8,474 nucleotides of DNA from Nitrososphaerota archaeon (GCA_029784795.1 JAFMAW010000031.1:1-8474), one strand, 5' to 3'; shown: positions 1 to 6,935, counted from the stretch's first letter. The notes: generated from the letters alone by a model not told the origin. Translations and numbers: made by a program.

Positions 1-1
1 T

Positions 2-131
2 CTCACCCGGCCCGGCAACTTCCTCGCCTCGAACGGCCTCTCGCCGGACGCGACCGCCTACGTCTCGAACGATTCCACCCTCTGGGTCGCCAACGGCGGT
101 TCCGGCACCGTCTCGATCATCAACCTCACCT
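2..131 (+). pseudogene. Fragment of a YVTN/NHL-like beta-propeller gene, cut at both ends
   Basis: Read in plus frame 2, the first 130 bases give an open stretch with almost only C or G at third codon positions. It ends in a segment of the form YVSNDSTLWVANGGSG followed by TVSIIN, which strongly resembles one blade of YVTN/NHL/lactonase-type beta-propellers (pattern LYVANxxSxTVSVID). The similarity stops near base 131. The frame then stays open to a TAG at about 290, but only as the antisense of infB. No start codon or remaining blades are visible, because the gene would extend left of the window. It overlaps, on the opposite strand, the abnormal 3' tail of infB, so it marks a breakpoint joining two unrelated genes. 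Whether that breakpoint is biological or an assembly error cannot be decided here. Family assignment is by eye from one blade. Confidence 0.5.
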
Positions 132-3100
132 TGGGCCGGAGGCGACCGGCGACCACCCTGACCCCGAACACCGCAGGGTCGTTGCGCCTGAAGAAGGCCC
201 CGGGGAGTACCTTCAGCTTGCACGGCCTCGTAAGGTTCGAGAGCGCAGCCTTCTCATCCGCATCCCTCTTCGCCGCAGCCCAGTTGGTGTAGTTGTCTAT
301 GACCTCGTAGATTATCGAGGAGACAAAGATCGGGCTCGAGCCCGCGTGCTCCCTGGCCTCTGGAAGGACCTTGGAGTCGAAGCCGAGGATCGCGCCGAGG
401 TAGGGGTCGTGGTCCCCCACGACCTGGGCGCTGACGATATCGTTCTTCGAGATGTCCCCGATGTCCGTCTCCCTCACCGGGACGCCCCTCTCCTCCAGCA
501 TCCTCACGAGGGCCTCCAGGCCTCCGATGCTCCCCGCCTTCACTATGACCCCCATGTTGTCGGTCTTGACCACTATGTTGGAGAGCTCCTTCTCCATCTC
601 CACCTTCAGGCTCTGGAACTGCCTCTCGGTGGAGAAGGACGCCACCGAGGTACCAGCCACCACCCCTCCGAGGTCAGGGGAGACGAGCTTCACCCCGGCC
701 GCTGCGTAGACTGCGTCCACCGGGGTGAACTTGTCCCTGGGGTCGCGCATCTCGTCCAGCGGCTTCGGCATGAACAGGGCCTTCACCTTTGATTTGAACG
801 CGCCGTCCCTGCGGACCAGGGAGATGGAGTCCCCGACGCGGAGGTTCCCCTCGGTGAGGATGACGTTCGCAGTCTGGCCGATGCCCACCTCCTCCTGGAG
901 CTCGAGGATTATCCCGCGGCCCGTGGCGGTGTCAACCATGCTGAGCTTCCCCTTCAGAAACTGCTGCGCGAGGCCGATCAGCATGGACAGCATCTCGGGC
1001 ATCCCCACCGGCGCCCTGGCCGACACCGGGACGATGGACACCTGCTGGCGGAAGTCCTTGACCCTGTAATAGGCGTCCGACTGGAAGCCGAGGCGGCCCA
1101 GCCCGCCGACGACGTTGTACAGGCGCTCCTCCAGCTCGTCCCCCCAGGACGGGACCTGGTCCTTCATGACCTGAAGGAGTGGGCCCTTGCTCCCCTTCCT
1201 CCATCCGTTGATCATGTCAATCTTGTTGAGGGCGACGAGGAAGGGGACCCGCCTCTGCTTCAAGATGTCGATGCTCTCCAGCGTCTGGTTCTCCAGCCCC
1301 TTCAGCACGTCGACAACCAGGATCGCGATGTCAGCCGCCGACCCTCCCCTGAGCCTGAGGTTCGAGAAGACGGCGTGCCCGGGGGTGTCGATCATGAGGA
1401 GGCCGGGGATCTGCAGCTCCCCCCCAGCCCTGTCCAGAAGGGGCCCGCATATCGCCTTCAGCGTCTCCATGGGGAAGAAGCTCGCGCCTATCTCCTGGGT
1501 TATCCCGCCCACTTCCCGGGCCTGGACCCCGGTCCCCCTGAGGACATCCGCCAGGCTGGTGTTATGGACCACCAAGCAGTTCGCCAGGAAGTTATGATCT
1601 TCGTCGACGGTGAAGTCGAACACGTCGAAGTCCCCTTCCAAGGATTCGACCTTACAGACGGTAACGGTCCTGAACGACGTCAGGTTCTTGAGCAGCTCGA
1701 CCTCCTGGCGGTGCTCCGGGATTGAGAGGACCGCCTCCAAAGCGCGGCCAGTGAGATTATTCCCCTGGTGGTAGTTCGGCTGGAGGCCTCCGTCCCCGAC
1801 GGCTCGGTACCTGGGCCTGAAGTCGTTCGACGGTCCTGCCGCAGGGGCAGTGCCGAAGACCCGGTCAGGCTGGGCTTTCGCCTTGGCGGTCTCGAGCAGA
1901 CGTGCTTTTTCCGGCGCCCGGAAGCCTATGCTGGCGCTAAAGGCCGCCAGGTTCGTAGCCCCGCCTATCACCAGCCCATCCTTGCTCGCTTCCTTGGCGT
2001 AATATGCCAGGATCCCGAACCTCTGCAGCAACATCGGCAGCCGCCTCATCAAGTCTGGACTCTCCATGGAGATCCCCAGGCTCTTTCCCTTCTCGACCCA
2101 ACCTTCGGCGTCAAAAAGGCCGGTCAGAAACGCGGCGGAGAAGGCGTCGGGCGCGGAAGTCACGACGTCGGGCAGAGTGGCGATTCGCGTCCTGCCGGCG
2201 CGCGGACAGCCGAACGCCGACACCAGAAACTCAGAAAAGGTCCTACTCCCCCTGTGCGCCACGACGTAAGAGGTCCTCCTCCAGACCGCGCTCGCGGGGA
2301 CCCCGAAGGCTCTCCGCAGGCTTGCCCTGCATTCGCGGACGAGGGAGAGCGAAGCGTTGGACAGGCAGGCCCTCCCCCCGACGCCATCTCCAAAGAGCAA
2401 TCCCACAAGATAGTAGGCTGAGAGCAGCTCCCGCTCGGACTTTGGGACCTTGAGCCAGAAGGAACTTCGTCCCCCAACCCTTGGGCTGGCGAACTTCACC
2501 CTCTTGATGTGGTCGTAGGCGACGGAGTTGGAGACGCCGCACAGGCTTGCCAGGGCCCGGTAGGCGTCAGCCCTGAAGTGGCCCTCTCGGAGGTGCTCCC
2601 CGAGGTCCTTGTCTCCGACCTTTTCTGCGACCCCCTCGATGCCCCTCTCCCGGCAGAGCTTCTCTATCCGTGCCAGGAGATGTGCGTCGGGCCGGATCAG
2701 GAAGGCGCGAGGGAGCCGAGAAAGAAGCTCGGCTTTGACCCCTTGGGTAGTCCAAGCCACAACTGGACAGGACGGTGGCACGGCAAGGCGGTCCCCAACC
2801 CGAAGCCTTTCAGCCTCGACGTACTCGACTCTTCCGTCAGGCTGGAACACCAGGAATCTGTGCTCCGGGGTGGTTTCAAGCCCGTTGCCTGCGCGGGTCG
2901 TCACCCTGACGAGGCGGTCTGACTTCAGCTTCCAGACATAGGACGCGCTCCTCTTGACGATGGCCCCTCCAGACGACACGGAAAGGAGGTCCAGCCCGGC
3001 CGCGGGGTAGGCCACGCCATCGGGGGTCTGATGCGGGCTCCCTGACTTGTGCTTCTCGAAGAGTTCCTTTGCGCGCGAAATCCGCCCGTCCGCCAACTGG

Positions 3101-3189
3101 AGCAGGGTCTCCCCGCTCACGCACTTGCCGCTATCTACGTGCCCTAGGATGACGACTACAGGCTGCCGCATGCGGCCTTGCTCTGACAT
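58..3189 (-). CDS. infB: Translation initiation factor aIF5B (IF2-like), intein-containing and C-terminally truncated
   Basis: aIF5B is the ribosome-dependent GTPase that promotes subunit joining and initiator-tRNA placement at start codons. The 1043-residue precursor consists of extein residues 1-22 and 544-1043 around a 521-residue intein. After splicing, G1 reads GHVDSGKT. The other GTPase motifs are switch I with VGGITQEIGASFFP (560-573), G3 DTPGHA (601-606), G4 NKID (655-658) and G5 SAR (723-725). Domains II (from about 745) and III (about 855-950) follow. Domain IV starts near 960, but similarity ends around RLRPKVRLM (1016-1024). The last 19 residues look unrelated and run to a TAG at 58-60. 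About 60-70 C-terminal residues expected in archaeal homologues (about 590 residues in all) are missing. The ATG at 3189 lies 26 bases after ndk, with AAGGAG upstream; M7 is an alternative start. It is the last gene of the L24e-ndk-infB unit. Confidence 0.93.
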   Translation of the reverse strand: MSEQGRMRQPVVVILGHVDSGKCVSGETLLQLADGRISRAKELFEKHKSGSPHQTPDGVAYPAAGLDLLSVSSGGAIVKRSASYVWKLKSDRLVRVTTRAGNGLETTPEHRFLVFQPDGRVEYVEAERLRVGDRLAVPPSCPVVAWTTQGVKAELLSRLPRAFLIRPDAHLLARIEKLCRERGIEGVAEKVGDKDLGEHLREGHFRADAYRALASLCGVSNSVAYDHIKRVKFASPRVGGRSSFWLKVPKSERELLSAYYLVGLLFGDGVGGRACLSNASLSLVRECRASLRRAFGVPASAVWRRTSYVVAHRGSRTFSEFLVSAFGCPRAGRTRIATLPDVVTSAPDAFSAAFLTGLFDAEGWVEKGKSLGISMESPDLMRRLPMLLQRFGILAYYAKEASKDGLVIGGATNLAAFSASIGFRAPEKARLLETAKAKAQPDRVFGTAPAAGPSNDFRPRYRAVGDGGLQPNYHQGNNLTGRALEAVLSIPEHRQEVELLKNLTSFRTVTVCKVESLEGDFDVFDFTVDEDHNFLANCLVVHNTSLADVLRGTGVQAREVGGITQEIGASFFPMETLKAICGPLLDRAGGELQIPGLLMIDTPGHAVFSNLRLRGGSAADIAILVVDVLKGLENQTLESIDILKQRRVPFLVALNKIDMINGWRKGSKGPLLQVMKDQVPSWGDELEERLYNVVGGLGRLGFQSDAYYRVKDFRQQVSIVPVSARAPVGMPEMLSMLIGLAQQFLKGKLSMVDTATGRGIILELQEEVGIGQTANVILTEGNLRVGDSISLVRRDGAFKSKVKALFMPKPLDEMRDPRDKFTPVDAVYAAAGVKLVSPDLGGVVAGTSVASFSTERQFQSLKVEMEKELSNIVVKTDNMGVIVKAGSIGGLEALVRMLEERGVPVRETDIGDISKNDIVSAQVVGDHDPYLGAILGFDSKVLPEAREHAGSSPIFVSSIIYEVIDNYTNWAAAKRDADEKAALSNLTRPCKLKVLPGAFFRRNDPAVFGVRVVAGRLRPKVRLMIETVPEPPLATQRVESFET
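1561..3123 (-). mobile_element. Intein with LAGLIDADG homing endonuclease in the aIF5B P-loop
   Basis: This is an in-frame insert of 521 codons (residues 23-543 of the precursor), flanked by GHVDSGK and TSLAD, so excision restores GKT. Splicing motifs are complete: Cys23 as N-terminal nucleophile (block A, CVSGETLL), block B with TTPEH (Thr107, His110), block F with FDFTVDEDHNF (525-534), block G ending VVHN (His542, Asn543), and a Thr +1 nucleophile. The homing endonuclease has two LAGLIDADG motifs, LVGLLFGDG (261-269) and LTGLFDAEG (355-363). Both keep the catalytic-position acid (Asp268, Glu362), so both splicing and DNA cleavage look possible. Residues about 200-233, before the first motif, could form an extra helical DNA-recognition segment; this is inference. 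As I recall, IF2 inteins of Methanocaldococcus and Pyrococcus occupy the same P-loop site. Confidence 0.95.
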
Positions 3190-3215
3190 TTTCCATCCAG
3201 CTCCTTATGATGCCC

Positions 3216-3635
3216 TCACCCTCGCGTCTGGCCGAAGAAAGCAGCGCTCTCCTTTGTAAAGCTCTCTGCAGAGTCCGAGGCATGGATGCAGTTGTCCGTG
3301 AGCCCCAGCCCGAAGTCCCCCCTGATGGTCCCCGCCGCTGCTTCCCAGCTCTTGGTCGCCCCGACCATGCGCCTGACGGTGGCTATCGCGTCCCTCCCTG
3401 AGAGGACCGCCCCGACGACAGGACCAGACGAGATGAAGGAGACGAGCTCCCCGAAGAATGGCTTTTCCTTGTGGACGCTGTAGAACTCCTCCGCCTGGGG
3501 CCTGGACATCGTGAGCATCTGGAGCCTCTTGACGGCGAATCCCTTCTTCTCGAACCTGCCGATTATCTCTCCGACGATGCCACGCCTCACCCCGTCGGGC
3601 TTCACGACGACAAGGGTGTCTTCGGCGGCGCTCAC
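3216..3635 (-). CDS. ndk: Nucleoside diphosphate kinase
   Basis: NDK transfers the gamma-phosphate of ATP to nucleoside diphosphates through a phosphohistidine, keeping cytosolic NTP and dNTP pools (including GTP) balanced. With the GTG start at 3635 the protein has 139 residues, the normal family length. Visible hallmarks are TLVVVKPDGV (Lys12), the GATKSWEAAAGTIRGDFG segment (93-110, usually GATNPAEA, so slightly variant), and the active-site motif NCIHASDS with His118. The open frame extends 25 codons further upstream, but that part lies inside L24e, and the GTG start overlaps the L24e TGA stop as GTGA. That is the usual arrangement for translational coupling, so I prefer it. The gene sits between L24e and infB, as in many archaea. 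Confidence 0.96.
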   Translation of the reverse strand: MSAAEDTLVVVKPDGVRRGIVGEIIGRFEKKGFAVKRLQMLTMSRPQAEEFYSVHKEKPFFGELVSFISSGPVVGAVLSGRDAIATVRRMVGATKSWEAAAGTIRGDFGLGLTDNCIHASDSAESFTKESAAFFGQTRG

Positions 3636-3817
3636 TTCTTGGCTGGCCTCCGCCTTGCCCACTTCAGCTTGCGCGGGTCGCGGCCAAGCTTCAGGTCGTT
3701 GATCTTGCACTTCGAAGAGCAGTAGGACTTGGTGGAGCCGTCGCCCTTCACGTAGAGGATGCCCGCGCCGAGCCTAACCTCTTTACCACAGAAGACGCAT
3801 TTCTTTGGGACGTACAT
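3632..3817 (-). CDS. rpl24e: Large-subunit ribosomal protein eL24 (L24e)
   Basis: This is a 61-residue zinc-ribbon ribosomal protein of the archaeal/eukaryotic large subunit. The sequence shows the four-cysteine finger CVFC (Cys7, Cys10) and CSSKC (Cys33, Cys37), with the family's YVPKKCVFCG start and a basic tail KWARRRPAKK that would contact rRNA. The length is typical. It begins a transcription unit with its own TATA box about 50 bases upstream. GAGGTG, 12 bases before the ATG, is a possible but somewhat distant Shine-Dalgarno. Its stop overlaps the ndk GTG start by four bases. In many archaea L24e directly follows S28e; here the two are separated by the tubulin/VWA cassette. Confidence 0.96.
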   Translation of the reverse strand: MYVPKKCVFCGKEVRLGAGILYVKGDGSTKSYCSSKCKINDLKLGRDPRKLKWARRRPAKK

Positions 3818-3862
3818 TTCAGGCTACCGCACCTCGACCTTTCGGTGCCCTTCGAAACTCTG

Positions 3863-3871
3863 GATATAAAG
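3863..3871 (-). promoter_or_regulatory. Archaeal TATA box for the L24e-ndk-infB unit
   Basis: The minus strand reads CTTTATATC, a good match to the archaeal TATA consensus. Its centre is about 50 bases before the L24e ATG, which predicts a transcript start near 3842 and a leader of about 25 bases that includes GAGGTG. A GCCGGC inverted repeat (3877-3896) lies directly upstream of the box. Confidence 0.7.
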
Positions 3872-3876
3872 ACGGC

Positions 3877-3896
3877 GCCGGCCGAACCGAGCCGGC
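3877..3896. repeat. Perfect 6-bp inverted repeat upstream of the L24e TATA box
   Basis: GCCGGC arms (3877-3882 and 3891-3896) surround the 8-base spacer CGAACCGA. The repeat touches the upstream edge of the TATA element where TFB would bind, so it could be an operator. It could equally be a stem-loop at the end of the upstream transcript. There is no T-tract. Its role is unknown. Confidence 0.4.
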
Positions 3897-3909
3897 AATC
3901 CGAACACAA

Positions 3910-3955
3910 GACCCCGCGGCACTGGAGCCGGTGTGCGGTCGCACCCAGGGGGGTC
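3910..3955. other. Nested GC-rich stem-loop in the gap before L24e
   Basis: GACCCC (3910-3915) pairs with GGGGTC (3950-3955). Inside it CTG (3922-3924) pairs with CAG (3946-3948), and GGTGTG (3930-3935) pairs with CGCACC (3940-3945) around the tetraloop CGGT, with one G-T wobble. The 209-base gap 3818-4026 otherwise holds the TATA box, an inverted repeat and no reading frame that I believe. It could be the 3' end structure of the upstream operon or part of a small RNA. I do not recognise it as tRNA, RNase P RNA or SRP RNA. Confidence 0.35.
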
Positions 3956-4026
3956 CCCGCGACGAAGCGGAAAGAGCGAACCGATTCGACGTGGTCCAGT
4001 CGGGCGGATGACCATAGGACTCGTTG

Positions 4027-4971
4027 TCAGGTCGGGACAGTCCCGCCGAGGAGCCTCATCCAGTGCTGCGCCTCGACGATGAGCCTCTGACCAAAGTCCT
4101 TGGGGTGCGGGACGAACCCCTCTACGGCCTTCGCCACGGTCTCCGGTCCCAGGTTCGCCAGGTCCTCTAGGTTGACGGCCGGCGAGCCTGTGGCGTGGCG
4201 CAGCCTCACCCCGATCTCCAGCTCGTTCGCCTGTATCGCCTCGAGCTCCTTCCTGTCTGCGAAGGCGCTGGACAGCAGAGGGACGTCCCCTGATAGTATG
4301 ATCTCCCTGACTGACCTCCCCTTCGCCGCCATGGCGGCGTAGAGATGGCTGGGTGGGGCCACCTCCTCCAGGGAGAGCGCCCCGAACAGGGTCCTGGCCG
4401 TCGGCATCTTCCTGATCCCCCGCCTCTCCGAGACCATCTTCTTCAGGTCGACTGAGGCGATGAACGGGAAGACGTAGTCGACGGTCTTCGGCACCTGCTT
4501 CGCAAGGTTCTGCCTGAACCAGAGCCTGAGCGCGTCCTGGGAGTCGAGGCCCGGAGGGGTCCTAGTCGGAGGGAGGATCCAGACGCCAGGCTGGATCGGC
4601 TTGAACCCCTTCTCGATCAGCCTGTCCTTGAATATCACCGAGTCCTTCTTCTTCTTCGTCTTTTCGTAGGACTTGAAGATGAGGAGGGACTTCGCTTCGT
4701 ATGGATAGGACCTGAGGAGCTCTTCGGGGGTCAACCCTGAGTTCTTGAGCTGCCAGTCGAGGCGCAGCATCAGCCGCCTGTAGACCGCGTCCCGGTCCTC
4801 GAAGGTGGCGGGGACCGTGGCGTCCTCGCCGTCGACCTCGATGCGCTGGATGACCGCGAGTATCAGCTCCTCGTCCTTGGTGGAGTCCGACCCAGAGATC
4901 TTGCTCAGGGGGGCCTTGACCCTGTCGAAGAAGCCGGTGATCCGCTTTACGGCTGACATGGTTCCTGCCAC
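4027..4971 (-). CDS. Hypothetical protein, third gene of the tubulin operon; PaaX/Cas2-reminiscent motif
   Basis: I do not recognise this 314-residue protein. It has no signal peptide or membrane helix and looks cytosolic. The N-terminus (about 5-25, SAVKRITGFFDRVKAPLSKI) could form a basic amphipathic helix. A lysine cluster (Lys104-Lys109) precedes DRLIEKGFKPIQPGVWILPP (116-135), which recalls the GF..(I/L)QPGVW..P strand turn of PaaX C-terminal and Cas2-like ferredoxin folds. That resemblance is weak and by eye only. The C-terminal half is helical with no catalytic signature. The frame opens with GTG at 4971; an ATG at 4959 (M5), eight bases after GGTGG, is an equally good or better start. 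It follows the coiled-coil gene by 42-54 bases with no TATA between them, so it is probably co-transcribed with the tubulin gene. Confidence 0.8.
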   Translation of the reverse strand: MAGTMSAVKRITGFFDRVKAPLSKISGSDSTKDEELILAVIQRIEVDGEDATVPATFEDRDAVYRRLMLRLDWQLKNSGLTPEELLRSYPYEAKSLLIFKSYEKTKKKKDSVIFKDRLIEKGFKPIQPGVWILPPTRTPPGLDSQDALRLWFRQNLAKQVPKTVDYVFPFIASVDLKKMVSERRGIRKMPTARTLFGALSLEEVAPPSHLYAAMAAKGRSVREIILSGDVPLLSSAFADRKELEAIQANELEIGVRLRHATGSPAVNLEDLANLGPETVAKAVEGFVPHPKDFGQRLIVEAQHWMRLLGGTVPT

Positions 4972-5013
4972 CCGCGGGCCCTGGATTCTTGGAGAGGCAT
5001 TCTCGGCCTTCGT

Positions 5014-5550
5014 CTAGGAGAGCTTCCGCGCCACTGCCTTCCTCAGGTCCTCGAAGGCCTCCACCACCTTCTTCTTGGAGAAGTACTCGTCGGACTCTTC
5101 CACGACGACCTTGTCGTCGAAGATGCTCACGTCCCCCATCCTGAGTGGTGCCCTGATGCCCAGCATCGATGAGATGCCCTCGACCGACTTTGGGAAGGTC
5201 GCGCCTGACCTGAACTTGAAGGTGAAAGCGCCCCCTCCTGAGGCGGGGGTGGGGTCCAGGGGGACGATGAGCCGTCCGGACCTGAGCCCCTGCAGCATCT
5301 GGCCCTTGACTTCTCCGATCGCCTTCAGGACGTCATCCCGCTCCCTCTTGAGGGCTGCGGCCCTGTCCTGGTGTCCGGGGTCGGACCAGTCGAGGCCGAT
5401 CAGGGCGTAGAAAGCCTGGTCCTTCTCGTTCCTCTTCGGGTCCTGTTTGATCTCCTGCGACAGCGTCTCCAGCTCGCTGTCGATGGTCCGGAGCCTCTTC
5501 TGCTCCTCCTGCAGCCTTCCGGCTGCTACCTCCAGTTCTGTGAGGTTCAT
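5014..5550 (-). CDS. Small coiled-coil protein coupled to the tubulin gene
   Basis: This is a 178-residue protein that I cannot assign to a family. Residues about 3-40 and 60-90 are charged and heptad-like (for example ELEVAAGRLQEEQKRLRTID), typical of a coiled coil broken by a DWSDPGH turn (54-60). The C-terminal part (about 92-178) looks like a compact beta-rich domain with a GGG turn, ending in a charged helix EAFEDLRKAVARKLS. There is no signal peptide or transmembrane segment. The ATG at 5550 lies five bases after the tubulin-like stop, and a GAGGA ribosome-binding site overlaps that stop codon, so translation is probably coupled. Position and shape suggest an adaptor or filament-binding partner of the tubulin-like protein. 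That role is inference from context. Confidence 0.85.
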   Translation of the reverse strand: MNLTELEVAAGRLQEEQKRLRTIDSELETLSQEIKQDPKRNEKDQAFYALIGLDWSDPGHQDRAAALKRERDDVLKAIGEVKGQMLQGLRSGRLIVPLDPTPASGGGAFTFKFRSGATFPKSVEGISSMLGIRAPLRMGDVSIFDDKVVVEESDEYFSKKKVVEAFEDLRKAVARKLS

Positions 5551-5555
5551 TTCCT

Positions 5556-6935
5556 CTACCCCAAGTGGCTTGAGACTTCGATTACCGCCTTCTTGAACTC
5601 CTCGTGCGTCAGGTTCTTGTTCTGATACTCGTCCTTGTAAGAGTCCCAGGCATCCTCTGCCTCTGTGACTATGGGGAGGAGCTTCTTCCCGACCCCCTTG
5701 ACGTTGAGCAGGACGAGGGCCGAGGCGGGCTCCGCGGGCATGGTGGGGATCTTGATGAATATCACGCGCTTGTCTTGGATGCCGTACTTCTCGTTGAGTA
5801 TCTTCTTGAAGAACTCCCTCTCCTCGGCCCCCACGCTCCCGGCGGCCTTGATCAGGACGCAGGCGGAGTCAGTCTTCCCCTTCTCAACCTCCCCCTCCTG
5901 TTCGAGGTCGAAGAGGACCCCGTCGTTCCCCTCGTCCATGGCGGCCTCGATGGACTTTACGTCAGAGCCCCCCTTGGGGGCCAGGGGTATGAGCCATGGG
6001 ACCACGAACTTCGGCTTGCTCGCCGCCAGCCAGGTCCTGTAGTTGGACATGTCCCACTCCGTCTCCCGGATGAACGAGTCCATGAACTCGGCGATCACGT
6101 GAGCGGCCAGCAGGTTCTTGTTCCTGTAGTCGTGCCAGCCGACGCGTATCTGCTTCGGGAGTTCGTCCACGATTGAAGACCTCGCGTCGAGCATGCCCTT
6201 CAGCCTGTCGGCCTGGAAACGCAGCTCCTTGTTGTCCATCAGCACTGGAGCGTCTGAATACTTGATCTGGTAGGCGAGGTTGAGAACTATGCTGATGTGA
6301 GCCGGGCCGTAGATTACCGGGTCCCACCCGAACTCTGGGAGAACGCCGAATGTAGCTATCGTCGCCTGGCCGAGGGTGTTGCTCCCCTTCACGTAGGCCA
6401 TGAACTCCGAAGAGAAGGAGCCGCCTGTCCCTCCGCCCATGCTGAACGGGACTATGAACCCCCTCACCGGCTCGGGGGAGATCGCCTGTATCCTCGACGC
6501 GATGTCCTGCTTCCCTACGATCTCGTTCCTGAACCTGCTCCTCCCTTCGGCCCAGTTCCTCGCCGCCCCGCCCAGGCCGTAGACGGCGTGCTTGTCCTTC
6601 ATGGCGAAGAGCTGCGGATAGGATTGCAGGATTAGGTTGGCCGAGCGCGGGTCGAGGTCCACGAGCAGCGCCCTCGGCACCAGGGGGGTCTCCCCCCTGC
6701 GGAGGGAGGCGCCGAACCTGAGTATCGTACTCCCGTACCGCCGCAGGACCTCCAGCTGCTGCTTCTCCCCCTTCAAGGTCGGGGCGGTGGGGTCAGCGCC
6801 CACGTCGATCAGAACCCAGCGGTATGCTTCAGCGCCGATTCCAACCCCGGCGTGGCCCATGCAGGCCATGATCACCGGATTGGGAGCGAGCGGCGCTTGA
6901 TTCGCGATCCTGAACGCCAACGATTCACCTCCCAT
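5556..6935 (-). CDS. Tubulin-superfamily GTPase, closer to tubulin than to FtsZ
   Basis: The 459 residues match tubulin length (about 450) rather than FtsZ (about 380). Visible nucleotide-binding elements are T1 GHAGVGIG (27-34; tubulin GQAGVQIG, FtsZ GxGGxGxN), VPRALLVDLDP (86-96; alpha-tubulin VPRAVFVDLEP) with a QLF near 108, T3-like GLGGAARNWAEG (120-131), T4 GFIVPFSMGGGTGGS (159-173), and YSDAPVLMDNKEL (226-238), where Asn235 corresponds to the guanine-stacking Asn of tubulin. The C-terminus continues through a tubulin-like S9-S10/H11 region ending THEEFKKAVIEV. The T7 segment aligns as TEWDMSNYRTW (292-302), with Asp295 kept and Asn at the catalytic-Glu position. There is no acidic tail and no membrane helix. 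The ATG at 6935 opens the frame. An in-frame TTG at 6920 has GGAGGTGA at ideal spacing and may be the true start. It is the first gene of a three-gene operon, divergent from the VWA gene. Confidence 0.88.
   Translation of the reverse strand: MGGESLAFRIANQAPLAPNPVIMACMGHAGVGIGAEAYRWVLIDVGADPTAPTLKGEKQQLEVLRRYGSTILRFGASLRRGETPLVPRALLVDLDPRSANLILQSYPQLFAMKDKHAVYGLGGAARNWAEGRSRFRNEIVGKQDIASRIQAISPEPVRGFIVPFSMGGGTGGSFSSEFMAYVKGSNTLGQATIATFGVLPEFGWDPVIYGPAHISIVLNLAYQIKYSDAPVLMDNKELRFQADRLKGMLDARSSIVDELPKQIRVGWHDYRNKNLLAAHVIAEFMDSFIRETEWDMSNYRTWLAASKPKFVVPWLIPLAPKGGSDVKSIEAAMDEGNDGVLFDLEQEGEVEKGKTDSACVLIKAAGSVGAEEREFFKKILNEKYGIQDKRVIFIKIPTMPAEPASALVLLNVKGVGKKLLPIVTEAEDAWDSYKDEYQNKNLTHEEFKKAVIEVSSHLG
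6925..6932 (-). promoter_or_regulatory. Strong Shine-Dalgarno that argues for a TTG start of the tubulin-like gene
   Basis: The minus strand reads GGAGGTGA, complementary over eight bases to the conserved 16S rRNA 3' end. It lies inside the reading frame opened by the ATG at 6935, but GGAGG is seven bases before the in-frame TTG at 6918-6920. That spacing would give a 454-residue protein starting MAFRIANQ. Against this, the overlapping TATA box predicts a transcript start near 6922, which would exclude the site from the mRNA. Confidence 0.55.

Noticed and set aside
346..1597. Several overlapping plus-strand open frames antisense to aIF5B
   Set aside because: They are shadows of the conserved GTPase and domain II/III coding sequence, with no independent start signals or protein motifs.
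1768..2421. 217-residue plus-strand open frame
   Set aside because: It lies wholly antisense to the intein, whose splicing and endonuclease motifs are clear. Its translation is Arg/Pro/Gly-rich with no recognisable domain, typical of GC-rich shadow frames.
3636..3710. N-terminal extension of ndk to an ATG at 3710
   Set aside because: It would overlap most of L24e and adds 25 residues outside the NDK family. The GTG start overlapping the L24e stop gives the normal length.
3805..4090. Small open frames on both strands in the gap before L24e
   Set aside because: No ribosome-binding sites or conserved motifs. The region contains the TATA box and stem-loops, so it is better read as intergenic.
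5604..6176. 190-residue plus-strand open frame antisense to the tubulin-like gene
   Set aside because: Low-complexity Leu/Gly/Val/Asp translation without motifs; the minus strand carries the consistent tubulin-family pattern.
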